DNA from: Neptuniibacter caesariensis
Lineage (GTDB): Bacteria > Pseudomonadota > Gammaproteobacteria > Pseudomonadales > Balneatricaceae
Assembly (NCBI RefSeq): GCF_000153345.1
Contig: NZ_CH724125.1
Span: 606,833 to 664,629 of the forward strand
Direction: 5' to 3'
Length of the DNA: 57,797 bases
In this document: one piece after another, positions 54,118-57,797 of the stretch
Layout of the letters: each line of letters starts with the position of its first letter
Numbering within the stretch: position 1 is the stretch's first letter
The notes under the pieces: model-generated
Told to the model about the DNA's origin: nothing
What the model saw: the letters and a program-made list of their open reading frames with translations, nothing else
Database searches by the model: none
Translations under genes and position numbers: made by a program

Positions 54118-55296
54118 TTAAACCACCTGCCCCGCAGCAAATCCTGACGCCCAGGCCCACTGGAAGTTATGCCCTCCAAGATGACCGGTTACATCGAGGC
54201 ATTCACCTATAAAATACAATCCCGGCGCTTTCTTGGCTTCCATAGTTTTCTGGTTAATCTCATTGGTATCGATACCGCCGATCGTAACTTCCGCTGTACG
54301 GTAGCCTTCGGTACCTGAAGGTTTCACTTTCCACTCGCGAAAGGCCTTATTGATTGCCTCCAGATCTTTGTTGGAGTGGTTGCCCATGATGCCGCTGAAA
54401 CCAAACATCTGACACAGAACTTGCGCCACGCGTTTGCTCATCTGTTGCGCCATGATAGTTGTAATTTCCGCTTTAGGCCGCGCTTCACGTTGCTCCTTCA
54501 ACCAGCTCAACAGATCAAATTCGGGGAACAGATCTATCTCGACCTCTCCACCTGGTTGCCAGTAAGAGGAGATCTGTAAAATCGCTGGTCCGCTCAAGCC
54601 ACGGTGGGTAAAAAGCATATTCTCGACAAAGCTGGTTTTACCAATTGTCGCTTTAATCCGATGGGATACACCTGACAGCTCTTTAAGCACCTCTTTATCC
54701 TTAGGCTGAAGGGTGAAAGGCACCAGTGCCGCCGCACAAGGTAACACCTGCAATCCGTATTGCGCTGCGACATCATAGGCAAAGCTGGTTGCTCCACCAT
54801 TGGGAATGGACAGACCACCGGTGGCAATTACGACTGATTCCGCCTGGATATCACCGCTACTGGTTTTGAGTAAGTAACCAGAGGCTTGCTTGTCGATTTT
54901 CTCTACTGAAGTTTCAGTGCGAATCTCGTTACCTGCCCATTCTGATTCAGTCAGCAGGACGCGGAGAATCTCTTTACTTGTCTCGTTACAGAACAGTTGG
55001 CCGAGGGTCTTTTCGTGATATTCAACACCGTGACGGTCAACCAGATCGATAAAATCCTGAGCCTTGTAGCGACTTAATGCTGATTTACAGAAGTGAGGGT
55101 TTTCCGAAAGGAAATTAGCCGGTGAGTTATGAATATTGGTGAAGTTACAACGTCCACCACCCGCCATGAGGATTTTACGACCGATTTTATTGCTGTGTTC
55201 CAGCACCAGAACTGAGCGCCCGCGATAACCCGCCGTTGCCGCACACATAAGGCCTGAAGCCCCTGCTCCGATTATTACAACATCGTACTGTGACAC
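54118..55296 (-). CDS. HI0933/YhiN-type flavoprotein
   Basis: The 392-residue FAD-binding protein has the dinucleotide motif VVIIGAGASGLMCA at the N-terminus, then KIGRKILMAGGGRCNFTN, FTHRGLSGPAILQISS and the C-terminal GLYFIGECLDVTGHLGGHNFQWAWASG. These are hallmarks of the HI0933 family of putative oxidoreductases of unknown substrate. Length is typical. It is convergent with the molybdoenzyme gene and about 60 bp downstream of the CDGSH gene, so it may be cotranscribed with the latter. Confidence 0.93.
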   Translation of the reverse strand: MSQYDVVIIGAGASGLMCAATAGYRGRSVLVLEHSNKIGRKILMAGGGRCNFTNIHNSPANFLSENPHFCKSALSRYKAQDFIDLVDRHGVEYHEKTLGQLFCNETSKEILRVLLTESEWAGNEIRTETSVEKIDKQASGYLLKTSSGDIQAESVVIATGGLSIPNGGATSFAYDVAAQYGLQVLPCAAALVPFTLQPKDKEVLKELSGVSHRIKATIGKTSFVENMLFTHRGLSGPAILQISSYWQPGGEVEIDLFPEFDLLSWLKEQREARPKAEITTIMAQQMSKRVAQVLCQMFGFSGIMGNHSNKDLEAINKAFREWKVKPSGTEGYRTAEVTIGGIDTNEINQKTMEAKKAPGLYFIGECLDVTGHLGGHNFQWAWASGFAAGQVV

Positions 55297-55356
55297 TGGC
55301 TTTCCTCACCGCCATTAGAAAGCGCGCTATCTTACCACAGCAATCACATGCCCCCA

Positions 55357-55599
55357 TTAGTTTTTGTGGCTGCCATCGCACAGAGGAGGCCCTGAGGTTT
55401 GTTTACACATGCATAACCAGACATCGCCATCTTTTTCGGCAGTAAACACGATAGGATCCAGACCGGTTCCCTGATGTGATCCATCACAAAAAGGCTGACT
55501 TGCAGAACGACCACATGCGCACCAGGCGTATGTCTGGCCTGCTTCCAGGTGTACTTTAACCGGCGCATCCCCTGCCCGGTGTACGGGTGAATGAGACAT
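55357..55599 (-). CDS. Double CDGSH iron-sulphur protein
   Basis: This 80-residue protein has two CDGSH motifs: CACGRSASQPFCDGSH and CMCKQTSGPPLCDGSH. Each provides three Cys and one His for a redox-active [2Fe-2S] cluster, as in mitoNEET-like bacterial proteins. There is no membrane anchor. Bacterial members are linked to iron, sulphur or redox balance. ATG 55599 follows an AGGAG-type site. It may share a transcript with the flavoprotein gene downstream. Confidence 0.93.
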   Translation of the reverse strand: MSHSPVHRAGDAPVKVHLEAGQTYAWCACGRSASQPFCDGSHQGTGLDPIVFTAEKDGDVWLCMCKQTSGPPLCDGSHKN

Positions 55600-55716
55600 G
55601 AGAGGGCTCTCCTCTTATGAAATTTAGCAATCAATTTTAGTCCTCAAACCCTGGACTAAATGGGGCTATCTTTCAGTAAACGTAGAAGAGAGCTTTAAAA
55701 TGAGCAAATTTTCGCT

Positions 55717-56529
55717 CTACAGAGCCTGCTCCAATCGCTGCAGATTTACACTCAACCAATCATGCAGATTACCCTTAATCGGCTTATTCAAGCTATCAAC
55801 CTGCCACTGCCCTTTGTGCATAAGTTGCTTCTTACTAAAAGCTATTATTTTCAGGCTTTCAGTTGCACAGTTGCTGGTTTCAACCGGTAAATAAGTCGCC
55901 TGCGCTAAAGGCATCAGCCGGTCTGATTCCAGACAGATCTCCGCTATATCATGCTCGAGAAGCAGTTGGTCCAGTTTAAGTGCATAGCCACGAATCGCTT
56001 GCTGAAGTGATTGCTGATTTTCTTTAATCTGTGCGGCATAGCGAGGCCAAACACGCAGCATATCGCGTGCAATAATCTGACTCATTACGATCAGGTTATC
56101 GGGTGCCATCCAGAACGCTGTCTGACCTTCCAGATCAGCTTCGGATAAGCGGATCTGTGCGCCGCCAGCCAGGATTTCAGTCGCGGCATCAATCTCTATC
56201 ACAGCAATATTGTTACTGCGCATATGTTTTAGTAATGCGTATTCAGGCCAGACAGATTCCACCGTAATCAGGGCGGTGACCGGTTCTAATTTAGCAATAG
56301 CGGGTTGGCTTTTATGCTTTAACCAATTACTTATTCGGCTAACTGGTAGCCGCTTGGCCGGAAGGTATTTGACCGCAACCGGCGTGCTTTCCAGCAAGCT
56401 TTGATTAAGTGCATGCAAAACCGGCAACGCGCTGACAATAACAGGTTTGGGCTGCGTTTTTTTATGTGCTAACGCCCATGAACTTGTCATAAATAATGAC
56501 GTAGAAAGTAACAGAAGCAGTGCTTTCAT
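55717..56529 (-). CDS. Metal ABC transporter substrate-binding protein (ZnuA-like, divergent)
   Basis: The 270-residue product has a signal peptide (LLLLLSTSLFMTSSWALA) and the gross layout of cluster A-I metal-binding proteins (VIVSALPVLHALNQSLLEST; WMAPDNLIVMSQIIARDML, where other members carry a WLDP-like strand). The histidine positions that bind zinc in ZnuA are only partly recognisable, and there is no His-rich loop. It follows the permease gene by 26 bp in an ABC operon and should deliver zinc, manganese or a related metal. Confidence 0.78.
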   Translation of the reverse strand: MKALLLLLSTSLFMTSSWALAHKKTQPKPVIVSALPVLHALNQSLLESTPVAVKYLPAKRLPVSRISNWLKHKSQPAIAKLEPVTALITVESVWPEYALLKHMRSNNIAVIEIDAATEILAGGAQIRLSEADLEGQTAFWMAPDNLIVMSQIIARDMLRVWPRYAAQIKENQQSLQQAIRGYALKLDQLLLEHDIAEICLESDRLMPLAQATYLPVETSNCATESLKIIAFSKKQLMHKGQWQVDSLNKPIKGNLHDWLSVNLQRLEQAL

Positions 56530-56555
56530 CGATATTCCTTAGAAGATACAACTCG

Positions 56556-57434
56556 CTAAGCGATAGCTTTTAAACGATTGAATATGACTGCCAGAACGAA
56601 CCCTAAGCTGGCAAGAAGCACAATCGCGGCACCTGATGGGATCGGCAGATCCAGTGCCATCGGCATGATGATTCCGACAACACAACACAGCGTAGACAAC
56701 AGGATGTTACTCCAGAAGAATTGCCTGATATTGCGTGTGACCAGACGCGCAGTCGTTGCAGGAATAAGCAACATGGCTCCGACCAGGATTGCCCCAGCAA
56801 TTTTCACCGCCGCCACGGTGATTAGCGCGATCATCACCACGAATATGTAATCGAATAACCGGGTATTGATACCGTTGACTCTGGCCAATTCAGGATTAAG
56901 TGAAGCCAGCAGAGCTTGATTACCAAACATGATAGCAAGTAGCAAACAGATGGCACCGATCACTGCGAGAATAAACAAATCACGATCCTGTACGGTAAGG
57001 ATCGAGCCAAAAAGCACATTCTCAATAATATGAATGTTTACCTTACGCGCCACATACAATAACAAGGCCGCGCCCATTGCAATGGCGACGGCAAGAAACA
57101 CCCCAACCAGCGCATCATAAGGCACCTGGGTCCTGCTTTTAATCCAGTGCAACAGCAATGCGAAAATCAGGCAAAAACTAAACAGTGAAGCGTAAGGATG
57201 AGCCGCAGGCTCACCCAGCAAAATACCGATGGCGATCCCCGTGAGTGCCGCATGGCCCACCGCTTCAGAAAAGAAGGCCAATCGTTTAATAACGACCAGG
57301 CTCCCCATGCCCCCTAATAAAGGGCCGATAATCAATGCCGCCACCAATGCATTAATCAGAAAGCCATATTCAAAGATACCCGGCAATACCCCTTCAGCCT
57401 GCAACTGAAATGCCCAATTACGTAGTGATTCCAT
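56556..57434 (-). CDS. Metal ABC transporter permease (ZnuB-like)
   Basis: The 292-residue protein has eight or nine membrane segments and the ABC-3 permease pattern: GPLLGGMGSLVVIKRLAFFSEAVGHAALTGIAIG near the N-terminus, quoted here as LVVIKRLAFFSEAVGHAALT, and VAAVKIAGAILVGAMLLIPA. It should form the channel for zinc or manganese. Its ATG overlaps the TGA of the ATPase gene (TGATG), showing tight coupling. Confidence 0.92.
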   Translation of the reverse strand: MESLRNWAFQLQAEGVLPGIFEYGFLINALVAALIIGPLLGGMGSLVVIKRLAFFSEAVGHAALTGIAIGILLGEPAAHPYASLFSFCLIFALLLHWIKSRTQVPYDALVGVFLAVAIAMGAALLLYVARKVNIHIIENVLFGSILTVQDRDLFILAVIGAICLLLAIMFGNQALLASLNPELARVNGINTRLFDYIFVVMIALITVAAVKIAGAILVGAMLLIPATTARLVTRNIRQFFWSNILLSTLCCVVGIIMPMALDLPIPSGAAIVLLASLGFVLAVIFNRLKAIA

Positions 57435-57797
57435 CAGGCAACTTCCCCTAATGATGCAGCACTTTGGCCCTGAATAGCCTGGTTAAGGTTCAACTGCTCC
57501 GGTGCGCCTTGCGATTGCAATCCACCATCGATAATTAAGACATTGTCAGCATGCTCGGCTACAAAGCTCATATCATGATGCACCATCACCAAGGTTTTAC
57601 CTGATTGGCGAAGCGATAGAATTAGATCAGTAATCAATTGCTGACCATCCATATCAAGGCCTGTCATAGGTTCATCTAAAAACCATAAGGAGGCTGGGCG
57701 ACTCAGCGCCTGCGCAAACATCAGCCGTTGTCGCTCACCACCCGAGAGCTGTCCTAACTGAAGCAGCCCCTTCCCTTGAAGCCCAACCTGTTCAAGC
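57434..57797 (-). CDS. Metal ABC transporter ATPase, 5' part outside window
   Basis: The frame is open to the right edge, so only the C-terminal 120 residues are seen. They include the ABC signature LSGGERQRLMFAQAL, Walker B SLWFLDEPMTGLDMDG and the switch His in TLVMVHHDMSFVAEHAD, the order found in ZnuC/MntB-type ATPases. The Walker A part is missing from the window. Internal Met at 57721 is not the start, because the signature motif continues upstream of it. Confidence 0.92.
   Translation of the reverse strand, partial: LEQVGLQGKGLLQLGQLSGGERQRLMFAQALSRPASLWFLDEPMTGLDMDGQQLITDLILSLRQSGKTLVMVHHDMSFVAEHADNVLIIDGGLQSQGAPEQLNLNQAIQGQSAASLGEVA

Noticed and set aside
1-57797. CRISPR arrays, tRNA or rRNA genes, insertion sequences, prophage
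   Set aside because: Reading both strands showed no regular repeat-spacer pattern, no cloverleaf I could support, and no transposase, integrase or phage structural protein.

Overview
The window looks like chromosome of a marine, moderately halophilic gammaproteobacterium, probably of the Oceanospirillales type. This is inferred from the complete ectoine/5-hydroxyectoine operon, a BCCT-family transporter, E. coli-like gammaproteobacterial proteins (YbiT, YadG/YadH, YiiM-like MOSC) and several c-di-GMP proteins. I see no rRNA, tRNA, CRISPR array, prophage or transposase gene. Both ends are cut inside genes: a secreted protein on the left and a metal ABC ATPase on the right.

Layout. 0-6.6 kb: fatty acid hydroxylase/sterol desaturase-like protein, a small His-containing membrane protein, YadG/YadH ABC exporter, YdcH-like protein, aldo/keto reductase, a DMT permease. 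6.7-14 kb: signalling region with a periplasmic solute-binding protein beside a GGDEF-EAL protein, a TauE/SafE permease, a BLUF photoreceptor, an RDD membrane protein, a LysR regulator resembling those of aminoethylphosphonate loci, and a GAF-HD-GYP protein. 14-20 kb: AraC regulator with an AhpD-like enzyme, VF530 protein, a MobA-like flavin hydroxylase, and a divergent LysR/DMT-permease pair. 20-24 kb: ectABCD on the minus strand with a divergent MarR regulator (EctR-like); a short palindrome recurs at the promoters. 24-33 kb: GlxA-type regulator with an isochorismatase-family hydrolase, a solute-binding-domain GGDEF protein convergent with a second membrane GGDEF protein, a secreted amidohydrolase, a flavodoxin-like/NTF2-like fusion with a divergent LysR, and a MOSC protein. 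33-40 kb: NosR/NirI-like flavo-iron-sulphur membrane protein without nos genes, FAN1-type nuclease, a secreted protein, a PcaC-like protein, YbiT.

40-54 kb is the most interesting part. A minus-strand operon (aldehyde dehydrogenase, M19 dipeptidase-like protein lacking several metal ligands, BCCT transporter with an altered aromatic box, RidA) ends at an intrinsic terminator. It diverges from a LysR gene. The LysR gene is followed by a 573-residue protein of no family I recognise, translationally coupled to a DUF3726 protein that resembles a shortened Ldh2-type reductase, then by fdhD coupled to an FdhF/YdeP-type molybdoenzyme. The same 17-bp inverted repeat, GATAAG-N5-CTTATC, lies between the LysR gene and the operon and again upstream of the 573-residue gene. 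I infer that one LysR protein controls both units as a single, possibly undescribed catabolic system for an imported nitrogen compound; the substrate is unknown.

54-57.8 kb: HI0933-type flavoprotein, a double CDGSH iron-sulphur protein and a zinc/manganese-type ABC importer.
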